From Dasypus novemcinctus (taxonomy: Eukaryota > Chordata > Mammalia > Cingulata > Dasypodidae): 64,000 nt of DNA. How positions within the stretch are numbered: the stretch's first letter is position 1; every line of letters starts with the position of its first letter. The DNA lies in NCBI RefSeq assembly GCF_030445035.2, contig NC_080673.1:163428216-163492215 (forward strand), given 5' to 3'. Of the stretch, positions 11,701 through 23,000 are shown piece after piece. The position numbers were made by a program, and so were the translations under genes. A model generated the notes under the pieces. That model was given only the letters and a program-made list of their open reading frames with translations, ran no database searches and was not told where the DNA came from.

Positions 11701-12940
11701 CGCAAGGAGTGTGCCCCCCTAAGGAGAGCTGCCCAGCACGAAGGAAGGTGCAGCCTGCCCAGGAATGGCGCCACACACACGGAGAGCTGACACAGCAAGA
11801 TGACACAACAAAAAGAAACACAGATTCCCGGTGCTGCTGATAAGGATGGACGCAGTCACAGAGGAACACACAGCGAATGGACACGGAGAGCAGACAACTG
11901 GGGGGGGGGGGGGATGGGGGAAGGGGAGAGAAATAAATTAAAAATAATAATAATAAATAAATAAATAAATGGAAAGCATGATTACCAAATTTATTTGGAA
12001 GGGTAATGGGTTCTGAATAGCCAGAAATATCTTTAAAAAGAAAAGTGAAGTTGGAGGACTCTCACTTCTGGACTTTAAATCATATTACCTAGCTACAGTG
12101 GTAAAAACATCATGGTACTAGCTTAAAGACAGACTACATAGACTGATGGAATTGAACTGATGTTTTCAAAAACAGACCCTCACATCTAGGGTCAAGAGAT
12201 TTTTGACAAACCTGTCAAACCCACCTACCTGAGACAGAACAGTCCATTCAACAAATGGTGCTGAAAGAACTGGATCTCCATAGCCAACAGAAGGAGAGAG
12301 GACCCCTATCTCACACCCTATACAATAATTAACTCAAAATAGATCAAAGCCTAAATATAAAAGCAACAACCAAAAATCTTCTAGAAAAAAATGTAGGAAA
12401 ATGTCTTCAAGACCTGGTGGTAAGTGGTAGATTCTTAAAGGAGATAAGAGGAGGACTTAGATGGACTACTGATGTTTAATGTATGTAGAACTTTTCATTA
12501 ACCTTACTGTAAAAGTGTGGAAATGTATAGAGTTGATGGTAACACATTACAGTGAGTAACAGCTGGTTTACAAATGGGCTAAAAAGGGTACTCTAGGGAA
12601 AGCTAGAGAATAATCTAGGGACTAAATAACACAGTAAACCCCGAGGGGGGTGTGAATTTTGGTTGATGGTACAGACGCAAGAGTGCATTTGTGAGCTAGA
12701 GCAGATGTACATCACTATTGCAGGGTGGTGAAAATGTGGAGAAGTATGGGAAAAATACAACCAGAATGACAATATGGACTGTGGTTAACAGTAATAATGT
12801 AATATTCATGCATCTATTGCAAAGATTTACTGTGTTGATAATGGGGCAGTATGGAAAATGTATGCCAAATGTACATAATGAGGAGCAGCAGTGGTAATGT
12901 GACTATGGGATCTACATTACTACCACATACTGTACCATTT
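8765..12940 (+). mobile_element. L1 element, internal and 3' part, defective
   Basis: A long sense L1. The left part matches the ORF2 5' region of old L1s (an ATCTTTATCCAGTGAAACT block near 8900, GAACTGCCCCACAAGAACTA near 8990). ORF2-like blocks follow: ACAAGAGACTCACCTTAGAT at 9660, GTTGGAGATTTCAATATACC at 9974, and reverse-transcriptase region sequence around 11050-11340 (ATGCAAGGGTGGTTCAACAT). After the SINE come the AAATTTATTTGGAAGGGTAA, GGACTTTAAATCATATTACC and CTCACACCCTATACAATAAT blocks of ORF2, then a 3' UTR with a TGGTTAACAGTAATAATGTA block near 12780. Many stops and frameshifts break it; none of the frames spans a domain. A DAS SINE interrupts it at 11532. Confidence 0.85.
11532..11962 (+). 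repeat. Long DAS-type SINE with G14 run
   Basis: Starts GGGAAGCAGACTTGGCCCAA, has tRNA-like promoter blocks (A-box region near 11548; GGTTCAAACCC B-box at 11588-11598), the GCGCAAGGAGTG and CACACGGAGAGCTGACACAG body blocks, a run of 14 G at 11900-11913 and an AAT/AAAT-rich tail. The flanking repeat AAATAAATGG (upstream at 11522-11531, downstream at 11963-11972) is the likely target duplication. It lies inside L1 ORF2 sequence. Confidence 0.93.
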
Positions 12941-12944
12941 AAGC

Positions 12945-13770
12945 TACTGGCCCTAAAGAGGGTTGACATGGCCTCTTGAAGGTGTAACTGAGATACCAGC
13001 TGGAAGATAACATCTTAAAGGACAGGGCCCTATAGCTTTAGAATATAGTGAACATTTTGATCCAATAGCCATTATATGGTACTATGCCCTTAGCATATAG
13101 AATATATGGGCACAGCAAACAAATGATGGAAGTATCAGCACATTCACTCACCAACATTCCCAGTGACCCACTTAGGGACATGTGCTTAGCATCCCTACAG
13201 CTTTAAGTTCTGTAGAATCCTTTCACTGGAGGACACTGTACGAGTCTCATTAATCTTAAAGCTAACACAACTGCATGTTCACTTTAGTGTCCTCATGCCA
13301 GTAGATCAGAAAGGAAAAAAAATTCAGAAAAGGGTTACTGTGCTCTCAGGGACAACTGACCACAATCATAATAATTAGAAGACATGACTGCCATAAAATA
13401 TTAGGGATCAGGAAGAAATATGTTGGTTATTCATGTTATCCACTATAACTTTCAGGCCCAGTATTAACTATAAATGGATAAAATTAGCAACCACTGTTTG
13501 ATAAAGGTGTAGGGACCAGAGGCTCACTCCTCTTAGAAATAATGGTCAGGTCTGAGTCACCACACTAGGCAATCTCCCCAATTTAACAGAGGTAATAGCT
13601 AATGAGGAAGGGAATTTACTGTTGGTGGTGGAGGTAAGAGTATTAGTTATGGTCTCTGGAAAAACTGAAGCAACTGTTGCTGGAGTTCATCCTAATAATC
13701 CCTCTTGTATAAGTTTTCCCAGAAATTGTTACCAACTTCAATTCTGGAGCATTTCCCAGATGGAATGAAC
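12945..13770 (+). mobile_element. ERVL-type internal remnant with dUTPase-like segment
   Basis: Blocks GAGGGTTGACATGGCCTCTT, GATCCAATAGCCATTATATG and CAGTGACCCACTTAGGGAC, plus CCTCATGCCAGTAGATCAGA near 13296, match my recollection of the 3' part of ERVL internal sequence, where pol continues into a dUTPase. The segment at about 13290-13390 aligns to the dUTPase part (VTVLSG, then a decayed ID-D-Y region). Frames are broken throughout. It is an old, non-functional ERV relic. Confidence 0.6.
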
Positions 13771-14262
13771 TTAATATGAGAAGCAAGTGAATACAGGCTC
13801 AAAGGGTGGTCCATAACGGATGTTGTTGTTCCTTCATCTACATTCTATGAATAGGATGGTCAGCCCTCCCCTGGCCACTGTGAGTATGGGTTAACAGCAA
13901 TTCATAGCCACTCTCTCTCTAGATAACCGTCCTCAAATAAACAGTAAGAGCCTCAACTGGAAGGCTATGACCACCCTTACCCTCAAGAGAAGACCACTGG
14001 CAATGACTAACTTAGATGGGGTACAAAAGGCAGGTCTTCTTGCCTTGTGGTGGGAGTGGTTTTGTGAGGCCGTTTGTCCTCCATGGATTTCCTATGAGGT
14101 CAGACTGAAGCTAGTTTCCAGCTGAGATCACATTCTTGTTTAGATTTTTTTCTGCTGTTTCCCTCAATTCCCTTAATTGTAAGTGCTTCTCATATAAACC
14201 ACATGAATAAGAATCCCCATCACTGGCTCTGCTGCTAGAGAACCCAACCAAAACAGTTGTCA
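13771..14262 (+). mobile_element. LTR-like segment next to ERVL remnant
   Basis: Ends with ATAAACCACATGAATAAGAA, a CCCCATCACTGGCTCTGCTG block and GAGAACCCAACCAAAACA, the layout of an ERVL/LTR33-like LTR 3' end. Its position just after the internal remnant suggests the 3' LTR of the same element. The left boundary is approximate. Confidence 0.45.
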
Positions 14263-14584
14263 ATCTTACAACCTTACTCTTCTAAGTGTCTTTTGAAACT
14301 TGATAGATTTCTACAAAATCTGAAAGTTGAAGGCAAACTTTTATATTTAAATCTCTGGGTAAAATGAATTGCATGTCACCAACTGTATATATTCATATTA
14401 CATGAGCTAAGAAACCAGGAAATATCATTAATTTAGAAGAGGAAAATAAGAGTTCTGTTTTGATAAGGTCTTTCCAAAATCTCCATTAACCATAATAATG
14501 TAGCCCACAGAGAGCTTAACTTACAAATTACTTGTTTTGTATGCCAAGGAAATTCAATGGAGGACACATACAACTGAAAGGACG
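14263..14584. other. Unassigned sequence
   Basis: No gene or repeat recognised. Confidence 0.35.
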
Positions 14585-14960
14585 ACTCTTTTTTTTGAGA
14601 AGTAATGGGTTTACTAAACAATCGTGCATAAAATACGGGATTCCTATACACCACTCCACCAACAACTTGCACTGGTGTGGGACATTTGTTACAATTGATG
14701 ATATCAAATGTTTATAATTGTTCTATTAAAGTCCATGGCTTAATTTAGGGTTCACTGTTTGTGTAGTGTAATTCCATGGATTTTTTCAAAATTTGTGGTC
14801 TGTAACAATAGATACAATCTGTCATTTTCCCTTTTAATCATATTCAGGTATATATTTCAGTGCTGCTAATTGCATTCACAATGTTCTGCTACCACCACCA
14901 CCATTCATTACCAAAATATTTCCATCATTCCAATGGACTTTTGAATTAATTATCACTGTG
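14585..14960 (-). mobile_element. 5'-truncated L1 3' UTR
   Basis: Reverse complement gives AACAAATGTCCCACACCAGT, GGTGTATAGGAATCCCGTAT and TTATGCACGATTGTTTAGTA before an A-run. The same order occurs on the plus strand at 33465-33630, so this is the same lineage L1 family. Confidence 0.75.
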
Positions 14961-14969
14961 TCACAAATT

Positions 14970-15885
14970 TATTCTGTTTTTACTAATCTGCTCTTCAGGC
15001 AATTTTCCAAAGTCCAGCTAGAAAATATCTTGCAAAGGAAGTCACAATTTAGCATTCTACCAGAGGGGAAATATTTCTAACAACAAAATACTGCAGAAAA
15101 TTTAAATCTTAATTGATAATCAATAACACTAGAAACCTGATGGTCTCAGTTCTTCTCTAGGCATGACACAAAGCAAGCACATTACCATTTAACTCTATTT
15201 CTCTTTTGCTTAAAGATTAGAAATTTATAATCTAGGTGACCAAAATAAAATTATGAAAAAAGGTTCTACTATGACTACTAAGAAAAGAATGTTATTAAAA
15301 TTCATTACTCATCTTCCATAGATTTAATAATTGTAAAAAACTCATCTTCCATTAAAGAGAGTTTCCAATATTTTGACAGACCATGATGATTAGTATTTTG
15401 ATTAGCACTCTTTCATCCCAATGTTTTGGTACAGAACATTAAGGTGCCCTACATATTGAAATAAATATTTCTGTTCAAGTTTCTGAGCCTTTTTACCAAG
15501 ACCCCTCAAGCTTTGGCTGTAACCTACCTTTCTAAGCTTATGTCTGACCACCCCTCTATATGGTGCCCATATTCCAATAACCAGGCAATTCACTCTTATT
15601 TGACATATCCCTTGTTTCTTTGTGTTTATCTCTTTATGAAAATGAATAATTTTATCACTCTGAAGAATACAGCCTGAGTTCAAGTTTCTCAGCATTATTT
15701 TGAGTCAAGCCCCATCAGGACCAATTTATCCCTAAATATTTCCGGCTGTATATTTAAATATAAGGCTATGTTTTGTCAAACATAGCCACAATGTCATTCA
15801 TAATCATACCTAAATAATTAGCATTAATTCCTTAATATTATCAAATAATTAGTTAGTGCTAAATGTTCTTGGTTTTCTTATACAT
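14970..15885. other. Unassigned AT-rich sequence
   Basis: No gene or repeat recognised. The 97-codon minus frame at 15402-15695 has no recognisable domain. Confidence 0.4.
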
Positions 15886-16727
15886 TTTTATTTAGAGTGT
15901 TAGTCTGAATCAAGCTCCAGACAAAGAATGACACATTGCATTCAGCTAATGTGTTTAAGTCTCTTTTCCTGTGGATTTTTCCCTACCTGCTTTTACCCCC
16001 TTTCAATTCATTTGTTAAAAATATGATGATTTGTCCTGTAAAGTTACCACATTTTAGATTTTGCTGATTGCATCGTCATAGTGTCTTTTAACATGTTCTT
16101 CTCTCTCCTATATTTCCGGTATATTGGTAGTTAAATCTACAGGCTGGATATGATTTGCACTAAAAGTTTTGGAAAGAATACTTCAAAGCTGATAGTTTAT
16201 ACTTCTATCAAGAAGTATATCATACTTAGCATTTTCATAAGGTTTATAAAATAGTGATTTTGCATCCTTTTATTCCTTTATCGTCTGTCATACTTTTATA
16301 GAGAAAAAGTTGGCACATTAACTTTCATACAAGGTTGTATTAATTTCATTTAAAAAAAACTTCTATCACTGCTTTTCTGGAAAAAGAAATCATAAGATTA
16401 ATTTTTCCTTGAAAATGTAGTAGAAGTTCCTTGTGAAACTCAGAGGGCTATAAAATGATGGTGGTGGGGAGGCATTTTGTGACCATTTTAATATTTTTAC
16501 TGCTTTTGACTTATTCATTGATTCTAATTGGGGAGCCTTATATTTTCAAAATACTTAATGATTTCTTATACATTTTCAAGTGTATTCTTCTATTGTTGTT
16601 CATAATATTCTTTTTAATCTATATGTGCAGTTATTTTCCTTTTTCAGTTTTCTTTTCTTTTTTTTCTTGCTCAGTCTTGCTAAAGATTTCAGTTTTGTTG
16701 ATATGTTGTTTCTAGTTCTTTACAATT

Positions 16728-17143
16728 ATTTTTTTTTAAGATTTATGTTATGTCTTTCTCTCCCCTTCCTACTCCCCCTCCCCTGTTTTCTGCTTTCTTG
16801 TGTCCATTCACTGTGTGTTCTTCTGTGTCTGCCTGCATTCTCAGCGGCACCAGGAAACTGTCTCTTTTTTGTTGCATCATCTTGCTGCATCAGCTCTATG
16901 TGTGTGCGGCACCACTCCTGGGCGGGCTGCACTTTTATCACATGGGGTGGCTCTCCATGAGGGGTGAACTACTTGCGTGTGGGGCTCCCCTATGCAGGGG
17001 ACATCCCTGTGTGGCAAGGCACTCCTTGCGGCAGCATTGTGCACGGGCCAGCTCACCACACGAGCCAGGAGGCCCTGGGTTTGAACCCTGGACCTCCTAT
17101 ATGGTAGATGGATACTCTATCAGTTGACCCACATCTGCTTCCC
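16728..17143 (-). repeat. Long DAS-type SINE
   Basis: Plus strand starts with the T-run and TAAGATTTATGTTATG tail complement and ends CACATCTGCTTCCC, the complement of the GGGAAGCAGATGTG head. The B-box complement GGGTTTGAACCC is at 17077-17088. It lies inside the antisense L1. Confidence 0.92.
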
Positions 17144-17599
17144 TATTTCTCTTTTATTTCTATTATTTCCTTCTTCCTTGTTTCTTTTCACTGATTTCTT
17201 TGAATTTGCTCTGTTGCATTTTCAACTTAAGTTGGATGTTCAGCTTATGTTTTCAAACTTTCTTTTGTCCTGATAAATGTATTCAAAACTATACATTTTC
17301 CTCAAAGAACTCCTTTAGCTTTGTCTTACAAATACTGACTGTGGGGCTTTTATTGCTGATTCCTAAAATGTCATGCTTCCTTTCACGATCTCCTTTTTAA
17401 TCTGTGGATTATTTCTTAATACATAACTTTACTTCTAGGTTTTTGTAAGCTATAATTATTCCTTTCTAAAAATGTCTAGCATTTACAGATTACTGTCAGA
17501 AATGATAGCCCATACAATATTGATTCCTTGCAATTTATTGGGGTCTCCTCTATGGCCTAGTAAATTTTCCCTGTGAAAGAACATTCTGCAAATGATTTA

Positions 17600-18243
17600 T
17601 GTGGTAGAGGATGGCCTAAGCTCAGGTTGCCAACTCTCCCTGTGACCCACAAATAAACCTTATGCCCAGGACTGTGTTGGCCTGGCTTCTAGGATAGGAT
17701 GACAAATGTGAGCTGCCTCTCTTCTCAGGAGTGCATGGAGGTAAAGCACATTCCCTGGCACATAGTGGACTGCCCACACATTCCTTCTTCCTTTGCCTCA
17801 AGTATATGTAAACACTTACCAGAAAGAGTCTGGCTGAAGTATGTCCACTCTATAGTACCTGCTCCCCCACCGCCCCACCCCCTCCAGGTACAACTGTTCC
17901 TAGCAGGGAGGGAACGGCATCCTTCTACTGCAGCAGAGGCTGCACATCTCCCTGAGTTGGCCATGGATTGAGACCCACTGACCATAGGGGACTGATGCTC
18001 ACTAATGAAGCTGACATTGCTTTGCCTCTTCTCTGTGTGAGAAAAACATTTTGCATGTGACCCCGACACCTGCAAAATTTGGTGCCAGTTGTGAGACCCT
18101 ATGACTGCTGTTCCTTGTGGCAGGCATTGTGATATTCTTGCCACCCTCCTTGCAGAGAGACTCCCTCTCCTGGAGGTGATAATATGTGTCTCTCTTTCTG
18201 AGTGATAAGGGGGCACAGCCTGCAGGGTGCTGACAATCTGACA
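17600..18243. mobile_element. Probable solo LTR in antisense L1
   Basis: A non-L1 block with terminal TG...CA (TGTGGTAGAGGATGG to ...ACAATCTGACA) interrupts the L1 endonuclease region. The flanking 5-mers ATTTA (17595-17599) and ATTTG (18244-18248) match at four of five positions. It is richer in GC than its flanks. I do not recognise the LTR family, and its orientation is uncertain. It supplies much of the 242-codon minus frame at 17725-18453, which is therefore not a gene. Confidence 0.6.
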
Positions 18244-19374
18244 ATTTGTGTAATAAATTTGGATTCTCAGTTTAAGCTCATTTGTTATATTACTCAGTTC
18301 TTCTATATCTCTATTTAGAATTTGCCTGATTGATTTATCAGTTTCTGAGAGGAATATGTTAAAATCTCCTGCAGCATTTGTTGATACTTCTGTTTCTCTG
18401 CACCATTCTGCCATTGTCACTTTGTGTATTTTGAAGGTATACTGATTAAGCATAAATGTTTATACTGATTATACCTCCTTGTTCTCTTATGATTTTATAG
18501 TACATATCACCATAACGCTTTTTCCCATATAATATTTTTTTACTGTGATGTATCTTGAGTTAGATATTAAGATTGTTACTCTACTTTTCTTTTGGTTTAT
18601 ATTGGATGGTATGTTTTTATATCAGTTTCAAACTTCCTGTAACTTATTGCCTGAATTGGGTCTAAATAATGTGCAGCTGATTTGGTGTTTTATGTTTAAA
18701 ATATTGTCTAAATCCCACCCTTTAATTAATAAGATTATCCATTTACAATTATTAAAATTATTGGGACTCACTTATACCACATTATTTCATATTTTTGTAT
18801 GAATTCCTTACGTATCTTTTTCCCTGTTTTTACTCTCCATTTGCTAGCCAACTTTTCTTCTCTGAAACATATATCCAGCACTGAGATGAGAAGTCTGATG
18901 TCAGAGTTCTTTTCTATTATACTTGATCTGCTCTTTCTCTATGGGAGCTTTTTGAATTTTGTCCTTGTAAAGCTATAGTTACTTTTTGCTACAATGTATC
19001 TATGTGTAGGTTTTTTCCTTATCTATTCTGCATGGCAGTCCCTGGGTCCTTTTAATCTAAGATAGTACATCTTTTATTCTGGAAAATTTATGGTATTTAT
19101 TTTGCCATTTCCATTCCCTTTGTTTCCTCTGGAGTACACTGTTACCCAGTTTTGTAGACTTCAACTTCCAATCTCTGTATTCTTGAACTTTATACATTCT
19201 CTTTCTTTGCTGTTTTCTGCTCTTTCTGAAAGTGTTCCTGACTCTGATTTCCTTTCTAGCTAATTCGGTCTCCAGCTCTAGGTATTTTGCTATTTGTTCT
19301 ACCTAACGGGCTCTTCCTATCAGTTCTTTTCACATCTAATATTCCTACATGGCTCTTGTTGTTATTTTGTGTTA

Positions 19375-19650
19375 CTAAAATATACCTTCGTAGTCTGAGA
19401 ACTAGTCCCCCAAGGATACCTACATCCTAATCCCCAGACCTGTAAAAACGTTGCCATACATGGTAAAAGAAACTTTGTAGGTGTGATAAGGATCTTGACA
19501 TATTCAAAAGGATCCTTATAAAAGGGAGGTAGAATGTCAGAGAGGAGAAAAGATTCTGCACTGCCAATACTTTCATATTTGTCCTGTAAGATTCCGGTGG
19601 CCTGAGTTGTTGCTGCTGATTTCTGTGGCTGCAGGGCCACAGGAATGAAT
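19375..19650 (+). mobile_element. MLT1-like MaLR LTR fragment
   Basis: Blocks TACATCCTAATCCCCAGACC, GTAGGTGTGATAAGGATCTT and GGATCCTTATAAAAGGGAGG follow the MaLR LTR order. The 3' end is poorly preserved. Confidence 0.55.
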
Positions 19651-19956
19651 GTCTGAACACCATTTCTCTCTTCCCCAATCTATCCTCCTATTTCTGTCTG
19701 GTCACTTCAGCCCAAGCTTTTGGTTTCCTTACTGGTTTTTCTCCATTTTTTTACGGTAACTCCTCAGATCCAGGCTTCCTTCTATCTTCTGTAAGTTCTT
19801 CAGAGTGTATATTTAAGGAAGGAGCTGGTAATCCATGTGAGTTTTCCATCTTGTTAGCTTTCTTTTCTACTACATCCTGTAAAAAATGAATTACAAAATA
19901 ACACTAGTCATCTCTCTAAATATGAGTACAGTGATTAAAGTGGGAGTACAACATTG
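19651..19956. other. Unassigned sequence
   Basis: No gene or repeat recognised. Confidence 0.35.
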
Positions 19957-19968
19957 GAAGAACAAGGA

Positions 19969-20380
19969 TTTTTTTTTTTAAGATTTATTTTTTATTTATT
20001 TCTCTCCCCCCACTCCGTTGTCTGCTCTCGGGGTCCATTTGCTGTGTTCTTCCATGTCCTCTTGGATTCTTGTCAGCAGCACCGGGAATCTGTGTCTCTT
20101 TTTGTTGCGTAATCTTGTTGCGGCAGTTCTCCGTGTATACGGCACCACACCTGGGTAGGCTGTGCTTTCTTTGTGCAGGGCAGCTCTCCTTATGGGGCGC
20201 ATTCCTTGCATGTGGGGCTCCCCTATGCAGGGGACACCCCTGTGTGGCAGGGCACTCCTTGCGCACATCAGCACTGTACATGGGCCAGCTCACCACATGG
20301 GTCAGGAGGCGCTGGGTTTGAACTCTGGACCTCCCATGTGGTAGGCAGACGCTTTATCTGTTGAGCCAAATCCACTTCCT
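19969..20380 (-). repeat. Long DAS-type SINE with clear target duplication
   Basis: Plus strand runs from a T-run and AAGATTTATTTTTTATTTAT to CAAATCCACTTCCT. The B-box complement GGGTTTGAACTC is at 20311-20322. Target duplications are GAAGAACAAGGA (19957-19968) and GAAGAACAAGAA (20381-20392). Confidence 0.95.
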
Positions 20381-20774
20381 GAAGAACAAGAATTGTATGC
20401 AACTATGTACCTCACTCAGGAATCAATATGGTCTAAGTGATTTAGAGATATCCAGATGGGGATAGTAATACTGTAAAGTGGCAATAGAAACACTTTGCCA
20501 GAAACACTGCACAGGATTGTTTTAGGGTTCAATTGAGATCATGTAAACTGTCAAAGAGCTTAAGGTCTATTAGGAAACCACGTGTAGTTCTAGAAATATA
20601 ATACATAGTAAAAAGTGGGAAATGTAACATTCCAGTTATTAAATGATAATGGAATGTTAGTATTAGAAGATCATTTTTCAAATACCTACTGAAACAATGA
20701 TATGGAAATGACCATTAATGTCAGCTAACATCACAATAAGAGAGACAGACAGACATTACATATGATACATTCCT

Positions 20775-20850
20775 GCAGAAAGAGAGAGAGATGGGAGGGG
20801 GGGAGAGAGAGAGAGAGAGAAAGAGATAGAGAAAGAGAGAAAGAAAGAAC
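20775..20850. repeat. (GA)n-rich microsatellite
   Basis: An imperfect purine tract of GA dinucleotides with a GGGAGGGGGGG interruption and a GAAA-rich end. Confidence 0.9.
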
Positions 20851-21155
20851 CTAAATTTGTTTAAGCCAAGCCTCTAGATATAATTACCAATTTTCAGGAA
20901 ATACAAGAGACAAAAGTACATGCTAAATGACACCATAGGGAAGCAGTTAGCAAAATCTAAAATACAGGAATTCTACAGGATAAATGACATGATTTCTTCA
21001 ACAAATAACAAAGGGGGAAAGAGGTTAAAAGAGACATAAGAGATATATCTAACAAATGTTACGTGAGAACACTGTTTGGAAACTGATTCAAACAAACCAA
21101 GATTTAAAAATCATTTTGAAGACAATCAGGAAAATTTCAACATTGGCTGGATATC

Positions 21156-21627
21156 TGCGGGTGGATCTCTTCCTGACGGGGGCGGCTGGAGGGGTCAGGA
21201 GAGCCGTACTTCAGCGGGGTTCGAGGTCGCGGCAGACGGCCTCAGGGGCTCTCAGGTGTGGAGGACGCACGGCGGGGGAGAAGGAAGAAGCCCGGAGACC
21301 AGGTCTGTGCGCAAGTCCGTTTTATTAAGGAAGTACAGTGGGTTATATAGAGAATGAGGAGGGTGGGGGGAGACATGGCGATAGGGGATTGGCAGAAGCA
21401 TGGGCGGACTTGTGGTTGGCTGCCGTAAGCAGTTACTAGGGATGGGGGTGGGTATTAGGTCTATAGGGACGGGGATTGGTGCAGGCGGGTACTGCCTTCC
21501 GATAGGTGGTTGCTAGGCAGAGGGCAGGTGGAGAGGCTAGGGGCGGGGGGGAAGAGGGGGGGAAGCGATCCGGGGGGAGTCCGCTATCCAAGCCTCCAGG
21601 ACAGCTGTTTGAGGAGATAGGCCAACA
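21156..21627 (-). mobile_element. Solo LTR, class II (ERVK-like), GC-rich
   Basis: Plus strand runs TGCGGGTGGATCTC to ...GATAGGCCAACA. In LTR sense it starts TGTTGGCC, carries an AATAAAACGG polyadenylation signal (complement near 21317-21326) and ends CCACCCGCA. Flanking hexamers GATATC (21150-21155) and GGTATC (21628-21633) agree at five of six positions, matching the 6-bp duplication of class II ERVs. Blocks GGGGCTCTCAGG, GCGCACGG-like and CGCAAGTCCG are shared with the LTR at 57815-58666. It is much richer in GC and CpG than its surroundings. No internal retroviral sequence is present. Confidence 0.82.
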
Positions 21628-21799
21628 GGTATCTGTTGATATTAAGGAATTATTGTTACTTTTTTTTCATGTGATATCCACTTTTATATATCCAAGGGTG
21701 AAAAAAAAAAAACAATCAAAATGGAGCAATTTACTCTACATATCAAAGTTGTATAGATCTATTTCATTTCAATAACTCATTCATGCATGCATTCACAAA

Positions 21800-22860
21800 A
21801 ATTTATCAAATAATCCCAACAGTGTACCGGCACAAGCAGAGATAATGTAGCATACAGAGTATTAGGCCCAACCTGTCCCTCAGCCTGCTGTGTGTCCTGC
21901 ACAGTCTAATAATTCTTCAAATGATTTTTCAACATTTATTAAGTGGTAGTAGAAGAAACTGTATTCCCTTAATAAAATTATATACTTTATTTTCAAAATC
22001 AGAGTCCTTCTGCATGTATTAAACCTAAAATAACATTTACTTTCATTTGGGAAATTCTTTCCATTCACAGTTTTTTTGTCACTCATGATTGAACAGTGTT
22101 AATAATTCACACACATTAAGGAATGAGGTAGATTACAGGATTATAGTTACAGACAACTGCTCAGCAAATATTTAAAAGTTCATTTTGTTCTGGCTATCAT
22201 GCTGGCAAAATACTTCCTGCTTTCCTTAGCTCTTGAGCACTTAACATTATTAACAATTTTCTTGTGCAATTTTCAAACCAGATAAAGTCTTGGGAGCCAA
22301 AATTTAGACAATGAAATAAATCACTCATTCTCTTAAAATAGCACCACAGTAATTTCAGAATTTCAGCAAATATGACTGCCAACTTCAGGGAACTGTCCCT
22401 GGAGGATTTCAATGGGTGACACAGCCTAATGTAGGTGGCACAGCTGGATGTACAAGTGTATCCCAAAAACCACTACAGGGAGATAAAAAGACACCTACAA
22501 TGAACCTTTTAAATTTCTATTTGTTGACTCTGTATATTCAGAGGCAGAAAGCAGAAACAATACGGATTTTTCCAGTTGTAAGTAATTATTTGTGGAACTG
22601 TGAGTTAATGGATACCATATTTCCCATTCATTCCGGTGAGATTTTCATATTCCCTTATGAATAGGAAGCTCTTTGTCTGACCTGACTCTTCATCAGCTTA
22701 GTGGAGGAAATTAATAGGGGAAAATTGCTGCCTACTCGGGGAATCTCAAGGTTGGAAACTACCTTGGAGCTGGAGGAAATGCCCAAAACATCCTTGTGGC
22801 CTGGCTTTTATACACCAGGGAGATCAACTGGGCAACATAGTGATGTACAGACTCTGGAAG
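21800..22860. other. Unassigned sequence
   Basis: No gene or repeat family recognised. Short frames at 22197-22466 (minus) and 22416-22664 (plus) have no recognisable motif. Confidence 0.4.
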
Positions 22861-22864
22861 ACAA

Positions 22865-23000
22865 TCACTTGCCTCTTGTCAAAATGGTAATAACAACAGC
22901 ACTTACTTCACGGAGTTTTGCATGAATTAAATATGTTACTATCTGTGGACTGTTTAGAACAGTGCCTGGCACATAGTAAGCACAGGTGATAGGTTTTCTT
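22865..23000 (+). repeat. MIR SINE 3' part
   Basis: TCAAAATGGTAATAACAACA, ATGAATTAAATATGTTACTA and ACAGTGCCTGGCACATAGTA are the 3' core and tail-side blocks of MIR in sense orientation. Confidence 0.8.

Larger units (their letters stand above)
15890..19350 (-). mobile_element. Antisense old L1 (L1M-type), split
   Basis: Left end (15890-16320) matches an old L1 3' UTR read in reverse (TTTTGCTGATTGCATCGTCA, an AGAATACTTCAAAGCTGATA block). Further right lie reverse ORF2 blocks: GTTTTGTTGATATGTTGTTT at 16692, CTATTATTTCCTTCTTCCTT at 17160, and at 18250-18470 the endonuclease region. There the minus strand reads AAGDFNIFLSETDKSIRQIL, which contains the GDFN motif of L1 endonuclease. It is interrupted by a DAS SINE (16728-17143) and an LTR (17600-18243). 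All frames are decayed. The extent right of 18850 is less certain. Confidence 0.75.
20740..21790 (+). mobile_element. Old L1 (L1M-type) 3' UTR, split by LTR
   Basis: The sequence on both sides of the LTR is continuous old L1 3' UTR: AGACATAAGAGATATATCTA, GGAAAATTTCAACATTGGCT before it, and GTTGATATTAAGGAATTATT, CATGTGATA after it. The GA microsatellite at 20775-20850 lies in its left part. Confidence 0.6.

Noticed and set aside
17725-18453. 242-codon minus frame, the longest in the window
   Set aside because: Its start is decayed L1 endonuclease and the rest is an inserted LTR; no coherent protein.
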